Source: Marasmius tenuissimus
Lineage: Eukaryota > Basidiomycota > Agaricomycetes > Agaricales > Marasmiaceae
Direction: 5' to 3'
Length of the DNA: 64,000 nt
Assembly: GCA_029532415.1 (NCBI GenBank)
Contig: JAQOTA010000054.1
Coordinates: 3,348,001-3,412,000 of the forward strand
A program made the position numbers and the translations under genes. A model generated the notes under the pieces. The model was not told where the DNA came from. It saw only the letters and a program-made list of their open reading frames with translations, and ran no database searches. Below are positions 37,705 to 49,758 of the stretch, piece by piece. Position 1 is the first letter of the stretch; each line of letters begins with the position of its first letter.

Positions 37705-39937
37705 ATGTCCCAAGACAGCCAGGTCTACTGCCGTGCCCTCTATCCCCTTGGGAATGGTTTAGCTCTATGGGGTCCAGAACCGAATGCCGACTTGCCACTT
37801 GAGTATCGAACATCAGGAATCAGAGTTGGCGATATCGGTCTCGTAACCAGCGACGGGCGTTTCGATTTTCTCTTCAACGTTTGCCTCCCCAAGAATCATC
37901 CGATAAACCTATACAACGGTGTTCCAGAAGGTTATGAGCCACTCGCCTGGGATGGAAGGTGCTTCAGGACAGAGAGGTGGTTTCACCCCCAGAGACCGAT
38001 CTGTAGCACAAATTCTGAAGAATATGCCTTGGATATCGAAGCCAATGTCTCGTTGTTGTAAGTGATCTTCGACCCTGATGGGACTCTGCTCGCGCGTACT
38101 CACTATATGATCCTTCAACTAAGCGGACTTCCTGTAGGAGGGGGTGGTGGTATAGGTGTGATGTTCAGCCGAGAAAGGGGCGCTGCTGTTATGCCTGGGA
38201 TAGACGGCGCAGACCGCACGGACGCTTCCAACAAGTCTGCTTTCAGCGAGTACGCATTCCGACATGGAGAGTCATGGTACCGGTTCGCGAATGAGACACT
38301 TGGTCGGGAAGCCAGCAACGGAGAGCTTTACCTTATCACCGGCTTCGATAAAAGCAACAGCTGGGAAAACGCCGTCATCTACAACCGTTCCAACGCCAAC
38401 TCGTACACTTTGGCGTTCACGACAGCTGGTTTGGGTCCTGAGGAGCGCTTGAAACTATCAAAAACGACCAGTAACGGATCTTCATTGAGTCACCGATGCT
38501 CTCGGATGAGACATTTCACAACCAATCGCTTTTTATTCGTGGATTCAGGATCTCTGTTCGACAAGGTGTACGTGCCCGGTTCGGATCGAGGACCAAGGTT
38601 GTAAGCACGTATAAAGCACCCCAGGGCGAAATTCTAGACACCTTAGGCGGCATTCCCTTTGGTGGTTCTTGCGGTTCCTCGGGATCGGTTGCCAGCAGCT
38701 CGCGGTATCCTGCAGCGAGTTCGCCATCCATGAACGATACATCGAGCTCAGATAGCTCCGGACCATGGGACGAAGAAAGTGACACTAGTTGGGATGAAGA
38801 TTTCATTCCGGAACTCAATGTTCGCCTTTCTTTTGTATAACTCAGTCAGTATTGGACAGCTGACCCGACTCGGACCCTCAATCAGATACACCACCCTTTG
38901 GTTGCTATCAATGATTATATTCTCAAGAGTGTGAGTACTGCTATCCGGCCGTTCGATGTCGTGCTTCCGGGTCTGATATAATATTGCAGCGAGAAGATGC
39001 CACTCTTGTGGTCACTCATGATGACGATTGGATCTCGCTTCTAGATGACAATCATGTACGCCAGTAGGAGATGGGCTGAACTACTACAACAAGATTGTCC
39101 GTCTGATCACACTCTCAGGATAGCGTTGATATACCCGACGACTCTACCTTGATCGCGAGACTAAACAGCAAAATGACTGTGATTGTCAAGCACGGTGGTG
39201 CGCGCACACATTCGATCTACAGTGGCATAGCTGACCGTTGAACTCCCAGGGCACGCAACCATTGTCAAAAGTGTGGGGTCACTCGACGAACCCAATGCCT
39301 CAACCGTTCCATGGCCAAACAATCACGTTATAGGTAAGTCCCCTTTTTTGCTACAGAAGACCTGTGATGAAATCTTCCACAATAATTTCGAGAAACAGGA
39401 AATCTCACACTCCCGGGTGCGAAATTTTTGTCCCATACCTCCGCTGGAGTGGGCACCACGAGCGACTACCACTGTGAACACTGCAACAAGAACGCGGCTA
39501 ATTGCTCCTGCCTTCTCGATCCCCCCATAGATCAGCCTGAGCAAGCCTCAAGCAATCCTGCCCTGCTTTATCCGTTACCTTCGCCATCTATCATCCCACT
39601 CTCGAACGTTGCCTCACCCGTGCTTGGTGAACCTTTGACTCTCGAGCCTATACCCTCGCAAGAAGACGAGGACACCCCAGAGGAACTTTCTCCTAACGCG
39701 ACAGACCAACAGCGAGTCGAGCACCAACGTCGTCGTAACACCCTCGCAGCTCGTCAGAGCCGAAAGAAGAAGGCGCTGTACCGACAGGAACTCGATCATA
39801 CGATTGAGCGGCTTCAGGTAGAGGCAGACGCGTGGAGAAACGGAGCAGAGTTACTTCACAGGATTATGCAGAGCGAAGGCCTGGGCTCGAAATGTCCCGA
39901 ATGGCCAGATATTGTTAGATTTTACAATCGTAGGTAG
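37705..39937 (+). pseudogene. Unknown protein with C-terminal bZIP domain, frameshifted
   Basis: Seven exons: 37705-38057, 38124-38819, 38886-38930, 38990-39055, 39119-39194, 39250-39333 and 39399-39937. All are in phase except for one single-base loss in exon 2 near 38500. There the paralog at 1-1464 reads through RCSSDET, whereas here the frame changes just after SHRCS. Exon 2 is 696 nt against 706 in the paralog: nine bases are in frame and one is not. Upstream blocks match the paralog (GVMFSRERGAAVMPG). Downstream blocks are VVTHDDDWISLLDD, PDDSTLIARLNSKMTVIVKH and a cysteine-rich stretch YHCEHCNKNAANCSCL. The last exon carries a basic leucine zipper: EHQRRRNTLAARQSRKKKA then a short zipper. 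Without the frameshift it would be a roughly 620-residue transcription-factor-like protein. Whether the break is real or a sequencing error is open. The last exon could also act alone as a small bZIP gene. Confidence 0.7.
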
Positions 39938-40559
39938 AGTACGGTAGAGAAAGTGGCTTGTAGTACTTATGTAAGCTTAGAGTAAAACTGCGCCTGGATG
40001 CGAAGGTCAATCTTCAGTCTTGACCTTCGCTATCCAGGTATGTGTATCCTCTACTTACATCCGTCGAATACAGTCTTGACCTTCGCTATCCAGCGGTGAT
40101 CGTAACAGATATCCCGTGAAGAGAGAAGTTGCTCTAAACCTCCTTATTCACGACTATTCTTACCTTTCCCTGTACTTTGCTTGACCGGGACTGACTCGGA
40201 CGTTTCAAGAGTCGGTTCCTGAAGTGGAGGGACCTTATAGTTTGTGACGCCACCGTAAACGAAACTTTGAATTGACAAGTTGTGTACAAATCGCCGACCT
40301 TTGTCCTTTGTCGTGTAACATGTACAAAATATATCAGAATTTTAGCGGTCTTTATAGTGGCCGATCGACGGCTTCCCTTTGCAACCATTCGACAAGGTCA
40401 TGTCTGACGGGCCTCTAAGCTCTAAGCTCTATTCCTCCAACAACGTCAACCACCATTGAGAACCTCAATAAATGTAAACCCAGTATCCCTATTCGCAAGT
40501 CTTCGTCTCGAGTCTTTGCCTCCATCGGAGGCATGTAAACCAGGTTCCATTCGTGCTTG
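39938..40559. other. Convergent 3' region with repeats
   Basis: No gene. Contains an inverted repeat and a direct repeat of its arm (39994-40093), described separately. Confidence 0.5.
39994..40093. repeat. Hairpin plus direct repeat in 3' region
   Basis: CTGGATGCGAAGGTCAA at 39994-40010 pairs with TTGACCTTCGCTATCCAG ending at 40037 (one bulged base, about 9-nt loop). The 23-bp segment 40015-40037 is repeated exactly at 40071-40093. It lies 60-150 bp after the stop of the bZIP gene. Confidence 0.85.
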
Positions 40560-42387
40560 TCAAAGGTGCTCGGAAGTAAAACTACGCCAATTGGGTTCAT
40601 GCGCATCCAGCACGATTGGTGCGCCAGGCTCTCCTTCTCGCCCTTGTCTGACCGGTGTCTTTGATAGTACAGCTGGGTGCTTTAGAGCTCTCACGTCCTC
40701 CGTCAGATCCCTCCCTCCTCTCCAGTTAACAGATAGCGTCTGAATTTCCTCTGCAGTTGTATCGTTGGGTAGCGGTAAACCTCGACCAAACGCATTTTTC
40801 GGATCAGTTCTACCCAAGGAGCGTAGCCATTGGCCGACAGCTGCCAATGATACGTTGACCTCCCAGGAACCGCCGTCCTAAAATTTAGCAGAAGCGTCAG
40901 AACAGATCTCCTCATAGAAGGACGTGGCAGAGCTGGGCGTACCGTAATCGTCTTGCAGAGAGCAGCATTGATTCCAAACGCGAGAAGATACCCAGCCGAA
41001 TAGTCCAATGCCTGGACTGGGAATGGCTTCGGAGACGAAGGACTTTCCCTCGCGCCAGTAAACTGAGCGTACGCCTCCGCCTCCGCTACGTTGAGCCCAC
41101 TCGCGGTTTGGACCAAAGAATCGAACTAAGGTTCCTTAATTTAGCTCCTTCCAGCGGCAACTCGCAGGAAGTACTCACCCCTCGTCTATCCTTCCAAGGT
41201 CCCTCCCAGCCCCACGCACAAAGATTCGCGCAAACAATTCCATGTTCTCGATCACCTTTCATACGTGCGACTTCCTCAACACCAAATCCCTTATTCTTCA
41301 GAGCCCCAGGTCTATAAGCCTGGAGAAAAACGTCTGCATCGCCGGCTAGCCCCTTCAACTTCTCCGTTCCCTCGGTAGTCGTCAAATCGAGTCGCACGGT
41401 CCTCTTTCCCCTCGAGGTATCCGCATCCAGCATCGGTAACGCAGGTAAATTCGGTGAGGTGACAAGGAGAACATCAGCTCCATGAGCTGCCAATGTACGT
41501 CCCGCAACCGGTCCAGCCAACACCCTGCTCAAATCCAACACCCTCATGCCTTCCAACGGATGTTTGAATGGGTCCTTTGCGTTATTCGGTACCCTCCTCT
41601 TCGGTGCATCCGCAATCTTACGAATGTACACTGGTGGTACGCCCCGTAATGCCTTCGCTTGTGGTGTAGCATCCCATTCTTCGAATGACCTCATCGCAAA
41701 CGCACACATTCCCTTCTCCCCAGCTACCTTTTCAAATTCGAACGCGTCCCATTGAAGTAGGACGTTCTGTACCTGTTCTTTCGTCACTTCTGGCGTGACT
41801 TCGATACCTAATATCTGTAGCAGACCGCGCCGATGACTGAAAATTGGATCAATATCGATAAGTCAAAACGAGACATCGACTATCGACAGCACACGTACTG
41901 GGGGAAGTTGGTATGCAGTCGCACATAACCGTTTCCTTTCGTCTTGTAGAGTCCCATTAAAGGATCGAAATCTCTTCCATACGGCTCTCCATTCACAGTA
42001 TAGTATTTATGACCGTCTGAAGACGAAAAAAAATATTACCTGAGTAATCAAATTAACGGTTAGAAAACAGATCGTTTTTGTACGCACTGAACTCGAGAAC
42101 GGCATGCCGAGCATCTACATTCACATCCTGCTCTTCTCCAGTTCTGAGTTGATGAAAATACGCAGCAGAGAGCGCTGAAAGTCCTATGGTAGTCTATCGT
42201 CCTCAATTTCGTGAGAAAACCCCATTTTTTCAGATAAATCAGGAGTACTCACCTGAGCCGCCTCTCCAATACGAAACGACGAATTTGCCGCTTCCTCCGT
42301 ATTTCCTGTGAGTTTCAGATGTCGTAGGTACTCCTCAGGGAGTCCAACCGAAGACCAGATGGTAGACGTGGATGAAGGGTTGGCCAT
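40560..42387 (-). CDS. Family III CoA-transferase (CaiB/BaiF type)
   Basis: Six exons, all phased: 42387-42253, 42193-42088, 42016-41899, 41836-41179, 41125-40943 and 40877-40560, giving 505 residues. Family III enzymes move coenzyme A between carboxylic acids or racemise acyl-CoAs. The motifs are GMRVLDLSRVLAGPVAGRTL with LAAHGADVLLVTSP in the first Rossmann-type half, and DADVFLQAYRPGALKNKGFG. VQALDYSAGYLLAFGINAAL contains the expected catalytic aspartate (D380), followed by the family-typical GGSWEVNVSLAAVGQWL. The start is the ATG giving MANPSSTSTIWSS; a slightly longer frame exists upstream. The substrate cannot be told from sequence. A decayed copy lies at 35.0-36.1 kb. No peroxisomal or mitochondrial targeting signal is obvious. 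Confidence 0.88.
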
Positions 42388-42859
42388 GAGAAATCTATGT
42401 GAGTGTAACTCAATCAAAACGGCTAACTCGGCTATGAGATTCTGACAGTGTACAATCAGCAGCAGTGTAACCTACAACCAAACAATCCCCTCGCCTTTTA
42501 CTAGGGGATTCCGTGTGGGTTGCACAAATCAAAGCTGCGTATACAATCTTTGGGAATCATTCTCCTCGCGAGAAAATCTTTATTTTTGTCATTTGCACGG
42601 CTGAATACGGATGGAGCTCCGGGTCTGGTCTCCAAAATTCCCAGAGACCCTCGACCGATCTTTCCCGAACAGGCTTCACCTTCTACGGCAGAAAGTTCCA
42701 GCGCTGGGAACTTGAGGCATACTAAGTATATCGGCGGTAAGAAAGTAGTTCCATAGAGCCGGGAATCCGTAAGTCATCGGAGACCTGAAAAAGAAACACC
42801 GCAGTTCACGCGAAACCCTACATCGGCACCCGAGGCTTGCTTATTGTACAGAGAAGCAT
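42388..42859. other. Intergenic
   Basis: Upstream region of the CoA-transferase gene. No other feature seen. Confidence 0.35.
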
Positions 42860-43879
42860 TTCTGGATGTAGCCAAAGAATATTACCGCGATCGAAGACTA
42901 CTTACTAGTACTTCGCCATATCAGAGACGAACCGTCCCTCGAAAGTGAGGACCTTCGTTCGTTCACAACAAGGCTATGGAACGACCCAGCTGACCTGTAC
43001 ACCATATATTCGTCCTAAGCATAGGTAGTAGTTCTATCAGAGCCTTGACGCTGAACGGCACGCCTCCCACGGTGACTTACACTAAGGTCAGAGCGGCATA
43101 TGTGGTGATTAGATACCAAGGCTTGGAGGTCCCCTGTGAGGTGCGCGTCAGGAACACACTAATCACGGCGGCTGAGACTAGATGGAGTAGCTCGAATAGG
43201 TAAGCAGGTTCCATGGAACGGGAGCCGTACTATTCACCAATTTGTCCGGTAAAGGTCAAGGCAGGAACAACCATGATAGGCCACGTATTAGCGTAGAACG
43301 CCCATAGTCGATAGCACTTGAAGGGGCCGCCGTGTCAACAGACTGGACCTCGATAGATGTGCTCTCGTACTCACCATGGCCGCGTCGAAGATCAAGGAGG
43401 TCAGGGCTATGGTGACGTTCGAGACGGTTTCGCTCGGATGTGAGGAATCCGTCAAGAAGTCCTGTCCGGCTTGCCCACCGCCTAGTGTTACAAACATAAT
43501 GTATCCTCGATACATGAGGTTTCCTCGATGCTGTATATTGAATGGCCATGTTCAGAAGCAGATTGAGGACGACTTTGTCGAGAGATATACGCACTATCGT
43601 GACTACGATCATCAATGCGCTTGTCATAGCCCGGGAGAAGGACATTTTCGACCGCCTTAGAAGACGTATAAAGTAGCTACGAGGGCCCCTTCGATGTTGG
43701 TTGGATGCCGATGGACCGAGGACGCCCCGGGATGTAGTGCTCGTTTCCTGAGGACGAGTTTGTCGGTACCGAAAGTCCAAAACCGACGCCATGACAGCTA
43801 GTGTGATAAAAACACCGTATAGCATTCCACCAATGCCAACACTAAGAAAATAAGTCGCCGATGTGAGGGGAGGAGACAT
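42860..43879 (-). CDS. Fungal multi-span (7TM-type) membrane protein, possibly decayed
   Basis: From the ATG at 43879 (MSPPLTSATYFLSVGIGG), pieces in order match a widespread basidiomycete membrane-protein family that I cannot name further. They are TM1 GGMLYGVFITLAVMASVL, a segment around MIVVTIVRISLDKVV, and GQDFLTDSSHPSETVSNVTI with ALTSLIFDAAM. After an intron comes CYRLWAFYANTWPIMVVPAL. A further exon carries AAVISVFLTRTSQGTSKPWY with LITTYAALTLV, then TNIWCT. The splice sites after TFTGQI (to the CCGCCGTG acceptor) and after ALTLV are usable. Beyond about 42990 I cannot find an open continuation, and the stretch between TM1 and the second piece is unusually polar. Either the C-terminal exons are missing or degenerate, or my exon choice is wrong. 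Boundaries are approximate. Confidence 0.5.
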
Positions 43880-44663
43880 AGCTTGACGTTGAGGTGGACG
43901 ATCCAAGTCTGTAGCCTCGGATAGATATGTTCTAGTTATAAGGCTATCATGCGTCTCTGCATGATGGGCACAGGATCGAAAGGTGGGGTTTGAGTGGCCA
44001 CAGAAACACTTGGCCGGTGGATGGTTTATAGCGGCATTGAATTCAAAGATCTCCTTAGTGCTTGAGCGATACCGTCCGGAGATGTCGGGCGCGAACGTTC
44101 GTCTGTCAACTTCCCTTCTCTCAAGTCCTTGGAGCCAAAATAGCTTATTCGCCTAGAGATCTGACGGTCCATAATGGTCGGACCGCGAAGAATAATCAGT
44201 TATTGTGGAAGGGAAGTCGGTTCGCCTGGTACTGCCATAGCATTTCAAGCAGCACTGGCCCGTGATTGGGCTTGAAAGTTGATAGAGAGTCCATTAATTC
44301 TGTGCTGTGGTAATCGAATGAAGACGTTGATCTCCAATTGCAAGTCTATGTCGCTAGCGTCTTGGTGAAAGTTGGTACATCATCTGGAGAGATCTGGAGA
44401 CTGTCTTGTGGGGTGATATCCGGCGATGTTCAATGCGAAGAAGCTCCAGCTGGATTCAAAGAGAGGATTCCAGAGCAAAAGTAGCCGGCAAATTCGTGCA
44501 TCAGGATATCCTTCAGGTTGTTCGAGAAAGTTGTGGGTAAGCTCAAGTTGTGGGTCCATGGTTACAGCAAACCATAACCCGAGGATACCCTAACCCTAGA
44601 GTTGTTATTAGAGTCGTACGTACACCGGCAATTTCCGGCATCCTTCTCATCCCGGACCTCACA
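43880..44663. other. Intergenic, ETF beta upstream region
   Basis: About 780 bp between divergent genes. No coding region found. A short CCCTAACCCTA lies near 44587-44597. Confidence 0.4.
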
Positions 44664-45705
44664 ATGAGACCCTCACCAGCAAGACTGATCAACATTTTCG
44701 TCCCCGTGAAACGGTAAATTCGCTCATTCTTCAAGGAATTATGGTCCATTGACTCTATTCTCTCAGGGCCGTCGATTACTCTGTCAAGATACGCGTCAAC
44801 CCCCAGCAAACTGGAGTCGACCTCAATGTGAAGCATTCGATGGTTCGTTCCTCGCTAGATCTCTCTTCGTATTAATCATTAACGACTCTCCTTGACTATA
44901 TAGAACCCCTTCGATGAGATTGGTATGGCCTTCATGTATTGCAAATTCTGAATTCAACCCACTCACTCGAATACTTCCAGCGGTCGAAGAAGCAGTTCGT
45001 CTCCGCGAACATTTCAAGGACCAGATAAAGTCGATCAAAGCAGTGACAATAGGTCCCCCCAAATCCTCCGAAACTCTCCGAACAGCACTCGCAATGGGCG
45101 CAGACTCTGCCATTCACGTCGAAATTCCCGAATCCGCACCCGCTCCGGAACCTCTCGGAGTTGCCAAGACACTCCGCGCCCTCATCGACAAGCAGAAGGA
45201 CAACGGAGGCGTCGATCTCATCATTCTCGGAAAGCAGTCTATCGACGATGACCTCGGTCAGACTGGCCAAATGTTGGCTGGATTGTTGGGTTGGTCGCAG
45301 GCTACTTATGCTAGCAAGGTCGAGTTGGATATACCGAAGAAGGAGGCTACGGTGATCAGAGAGATTGATGGAGGCCATGAAGAGATTAGGTGCAAGTTGC
45401 CTTTGATAGTGACTACCGACTTGAGGTTGAACGGTGCGTCTTACCCCGCCATCTCCCGCCCTTACCCCGTTTCTGACCATTGAGTAACAGAGCCCCGGTA
45501 TGCATCACTTCCTAATATCATGAAGGCCAAGAAAAAACCTCTGGAGAAGCTCAAGCCCGAAGACCTTGGCATCGACCTCACACCGCAGATGGAGACTCTC
45601 AAGGTGAACGAACCGCCCAAACGAGTTGGAGGCATCAAGGTTGAGAATGTTGACGAACTGGTCGCAAAAATGAAGGAGGCTGGGTTCACCGCAGCGAAGA
45701 ACTAG
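44664..45705 (+). CDS. ETFB: Electron transfer flavoprotein beta subunit
   Basis: Five phased exons, 44664-44713, 44767-44842, 44904-44922, 44981-45433 and 45491-45705, giving 270 residues. With the alpha subunit it accepts electrons from acyl-CoA and amino-acid dehydrogenases in the mitochondrial matrix and passes them to ETF-ubiquinone oxidoreductase. The N-terminal fold is [38 protein letters not shown] spans the 19-nt exon 3. The AMP/FAD-binding part includes [15 protein letters not shown] and [19 protein letters not shown]. The ETF-beta signature is in [16 protein letters not shown] and [20 protein letters not shown], with the usual lysine-rich [10 protein letters not shown] after it. 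The C-terminal tail resembles that of other eukaryotic ETF beta proteins. Splicing is well supported because every junction restores a conserved motif. Confidence 0.95.
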
Positions 45706-46122
45706 AATCAAGTACACATACATCTTCACGGAACTTGTAACTTACCCCCTAATTGCATAGAGCGCTCTCATGCATGTGGCTTTGTCTCACTCACCAACGA
45801 AACGCAGTCGATCAGAAACACCAGTCATAATAATGACTCTAACGCGACGACGAGGACGAACTAAAGCCCTTACAGAATACTTATCTACAAGTGTGGACAC
45901 CAACTGTCAACCCTTGAAGCTTGAATCTTGAGACTCGAGGCGGAACCCGAAAGTGTGCTAGCGGCCCGGCGAGAGGCATGAACGGAATCAACAGGGCGAG
46001 GAATATTTTTCGTGATCCTTCTATGGCCCAGTCTGGGAGTATGCAAGTCCAGCTACCAGATTGCTAAACACGGGTATTTGATTATTGTTACAGCGATTTC
46101 TACATACGTGCAGTGTGTCGTG
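45706..46122. other. Convergent intergenic region
   Basis: 3' flanks of ETF beta and MACPF paralog 1. No feature seen. Confidence 0.4.
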
Positions 46123-47331
46123 CTAATCCGAAGGATGGGTCGCTAGCCAATCATACGCCTCATAGGCAGTGGGAACGAATTTCACGATCTCGTCGTTGTC
46201 AGATTTCTTCATCAGCGTCCACAACTCGACCAAGAAGAAGATGGTAGTCGCTGGATTCTGCCCCACACTCCCTTTCCAAGCCTCAAAGGCTTTGTAACTC
46301 GGTCGGGCCAACAGAGCGCTGCCTAGCGAACTGTCACCACCCATGACACTAGTCAGGGATTGCTTCAACTGCACGTAGAGCTTGTATTGCTCGGTCGCTT
46401 TGACACTCGCATCGTACTGTCCGCCGCTCGGAATCCCGTCGTAATCTGCCTTGACATCTTCAGTCCAGGCCGCCTTCAAAGCCGAGTCGGAATTGGAAGC
46501 CCAGGTGAACTGCGTTCGGAAACCCCATCAGAACCTTCTAGATCAAGAAAGTCAGGAAACTCACGATCTGGAACGAAGAACCGTATTGAACGGCAGTGAC
46601 GACGTGGGTCCCAAAGGTCTTGAAGAATGCCTTGTAGGCTGTGACGGTGGATTGATCGCTTCCATCGAACGACGGAGGTAACTGGCGAATAGCCTCTAGC
46701 AACAGGTCGGTGTTGAACAAAGGGTCGGGATTCGCCAATGTCGCAAGATATTTGGGATGACGGTACGAGTAGAAGGCGTATTGGTTGCCAGCTTGCATGT
46801 TGCTGACTATCGCTCGCGGCACAGTCTCTTCCCCTGCGACGGGAAAGAAACGAGGAATGAGAGTCGGGTCGCTCTTGAACTTCGCGACTGCATCCTCTCC
46901 CGAAGGGAAAGTCAAAAATGTTTCCCCTCCGGAGAGGTCCTGCGTCACTGTGATGGCTGTTGGGACGTTGTATGTTTGTCCATCTTGTCAAGGTTGGATA
47001 TGTCCGAGTCAGCGAGCTGTTGTAGTGTGAACACGGAAGGTCTCCGAATACCTACCAATCGTGACTGGCCTAGTATCTTGTTCATCAACCACCAGGATAC
47101 GTTTTTTGTCTTGGATAGCGTTAGCGGCCTGAAGAACCACAAACTATCAGCTTACGATTGGGACTCAGTCGTAGAGGTGGGCTCACCGAACCAGGGTCAA
47201 GCGGAGTCCTAGGAAACTAGTCGACGGTCAGTTAATAGTTTCCCTCGGTAGACACGGCTAGGTAATAGGGTTGCAACACCTACCAGGTCAATACTCAAGC
47301 CTAGCCAATGATTTGCAGGAAACTCTGCCAT
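46123..47331 (-). CDS. MACPF (perforin-fold) domain protein, paralog 1
   Basis: Five exons, 47331-47284, 47216-47187, 47128-47056, 46983-46565 and 46509-46123, in phase throughout, giving 318 residues; the gene looks intact. The MACPF signature is recognised in exon 4 (FFKTFGTHVVTAVQYGS), preceded by a region with YAFYSYRHPKYLATL. A C-terminal portion follows, with AAWTEDVKADYDGIPSGG. The MACPF family includes pore-forming and immune-defence proteins. In mushrooms the best known member acts with a small aegerolysin partner; no aegerolysin gene was recognised in this window. At 318 residues it is shorter than the full-length fungal pore-formers I know of, so pore formation is not certain. There is no signal peptide. 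Two paralogs lie at 59.9-62.6 kb with the same exon pattern. The start is set by conservation with paralog 2 (both begin MAEFPA). Confidence 0.75.
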
Positions 47332-49758
47332 TGTGGTGTTGTTGAAAGCGTAGAACAGATGAGAGGGTACGAGTTGTCCAGTGTGCACCGAGCTACCGCC
47401 CTTTTAAGAGCCCCAGTCCAGTGACGAATAAATCGATGACGAATTTCCCTTCCACTTGATGTTCATTGTTCGGAGAGGTCAAGAGCCGAAGGCGGTTTGG
47501 CAGGACGTGATGAATGAGTCGACGGTAGCTCGATGAGAACAGAACAGCGATTAGTTCTGTTCTGCGCCGCCTAAGAACTTCCAGTCGCTTGGAGTGGCCA
47601 CATGAAAATTCTCCCGTATCTTGTGATTTAAAGTCTTCAATGGTCTGAGCTAGCCAGCTTAATGACTCGGAGATGATAGCAGCATACGACAGGTAGTAGA
47701 AACTAGAGAAACTCAGCATCCTTGGAGGCAGCCGTCCGGGCGTAGGAATATTCCGTGCGCTGTAAAGGCGGACGCCTGCTCGTTTCCGAGCTACTAGAGG
47801 TTGATAGTATGGAGTTGGATATCAGATTCAAGGAGTTTTCGTGGAGTCTAAACTAAAACTGGGCCAATCCTTACCACACCATCCTTGCACGAAGTCTTCA
47901 GGGTTCTGATGAGAGAAGATTGGGAATGTTCTGTATGAAGAGCGTGAATCTACGGCGAAGATCAACGCTGTCGTGCGATAAATGGTCGGCCAGCCACACG
48001 ACGGTACGGCTCCCTGGGGCGAACAAGACGGCATTTGAAGCGTGATCCATGTGAAGTAGTTCAAGTTGAATAGTCTGAGCTAGAGCGGTGGGCTGACATG
48101 GGGGCAAGGCTAAGCCTGCAACTGGCCTGACCGTGACGAGCTAGCTTTGCCTATCGGACCCATGGGGTTTTGTTGGGCCCGTAACCGACCTGACTGTGGC
48201 GATGGCACATGCTTGACATCGCCAAGCTGGCGCCTGCTAGGACATGCTCTGCCAAGTGTGGGGTATTGGGGGGTACCGGTGTAAGCTAATCCTGGGCAAA
48301 TTCCTACTTCCAGCTTGACACTTTCAAACAGGGTTCTAAGTAAACTACAATCTACCGTCGGAGGTACGCCCCTCTAACGAGCCCAAACCGTCTGTTGTGA
48401 TGCAACAGCAGGGAGACACGGAGGTGTAGTCTATGCCATGCACCATTAATTCATCTCCTGCGAAGACTCCGCGAGAGAAATCACCCCATCCTGGGTTGAA
48501 GTTGGTGTGAAGGTAAAATCGCGAGGGGACGAAGAAAATAATTGTTTGATCCTTTGACGTGCTAGCGCTTATCATATACTTATGCCGAGTTTAGGGCAGG
48601 TCAAACATAGTGCTATGCCGACTGCGTAGACCTGTAAAACGGAAGCAAATCCTCAGCCAGACATTTTAGGGATTTGCCGAACAGAGAAATCACCTGCTTA
48701 CTATATAGAGTAGAATGTTCTCAGGGCCCGTGCACAAACGCGCCGGCACTACTTCCCTCTCGAGTTTCGTCGACTTAGACCTACTGAGACCCAGTTTGCC
48801 CACTGCAATCGTCATGGAAGGCTTCCGTACAATATCCGAGTAGCTAAAATTTTTTTCTTCTAATCCAGAATACACCATTTTCGACCACTACAACGTTCCA
48901 TAATCTCAATTTTACAGTACTATCACCTCTCGGATCTGAGCCCATCTGTTCTCACCGCTCATCGTTATCTTTAAGGTTGCCGATGGCGTCTCTTCGGGTG
49001 CTGGGGTTGTGATAGCTTGAGAGTTGGATGATGAATGGTAAAAGCGGGCCTGCTGCTGGAGGAATTATCTGGACTGCACGTTCATCTTATACGTTATGCC
49101 ATTTTAGACGAAGGTGTGAGACTATGAGTAGAAGTCTACATAAACTAATCGTAATAACACGGCAACAACCTCGATGAGGAGGTCGGAGAGTCCAACTCCA
49201 TGGACGCGGCGCGTCTGAGCAACGTGGTGGTTACTATATAAGGGCCCTGAGAATATCTTACTCTAGATGGTAAGCACTTGGTTTCTATATTCGCTTCGGC
49301 CGCAATTCCCTAAAATCTCTGGCTGAGAATTTGCTTCCGTTTTACAGGCCCCTCACGACTCAGCTTGCTCGTCCGTGACAGGCCTACCGACTTTGGTACT
49401 TCGGAAATTGTCGATTGACTTCCGTACACAAAGTCTTAGTACGTACTCCTTACTTTCCACTGTCCAGTCAGCAGCCTCGGCCCATCACCTTGTTCAATAA
49501 GCCTTCGTCCCCACGAAAAGTTCGGTGTGGGATCAGAAAGTGGGACAGCATTCCCTCCGTCGTGTACATCTGGCTTTCAAGCGATGATCCCAGTCAGCTT
49601 ATAGCTTTCCTCGGAAATCCAAGTCCACCAAACCGCCACACCAACATTCATACCAATAACCAGCGAAGATGCGTCAATAATGTTATATTTTCCAAAATCA
49701 AACTCGATAAACAACGAAAACAAGGAGTTTATATCCTGATAACCCGCAAAAATATCCC
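47332..49758. other. Gene-poor region with possible relics
   Basis: Short ORFs only. A minus-strand stretch at 47830-48107 (FAPGSRTVVWLADHLSHD) looks protein-like but has no recognised family and no good splice partners. A 10-bp inverted repeat lies at 47536-47563. A TATATAAG is present near 49237. Confidence 0.4.
47536..47563. repeat. Inverted repeat with 10-bp arms
   Basis: AGAACAGAAC, an 8-nt loop, then GTTCTGTTCT. Perfect arms. About 200 bp upstream of MACPF paralog 1. Confidence 0.9.

Noticed and set aside
44587..44597. CCCTAACCCTA, a telomere-like motif upstream of ETF beta
   Set aside because: Less than two full units; expected by chance in a 64-kb window and with no other subtelomeric signs.
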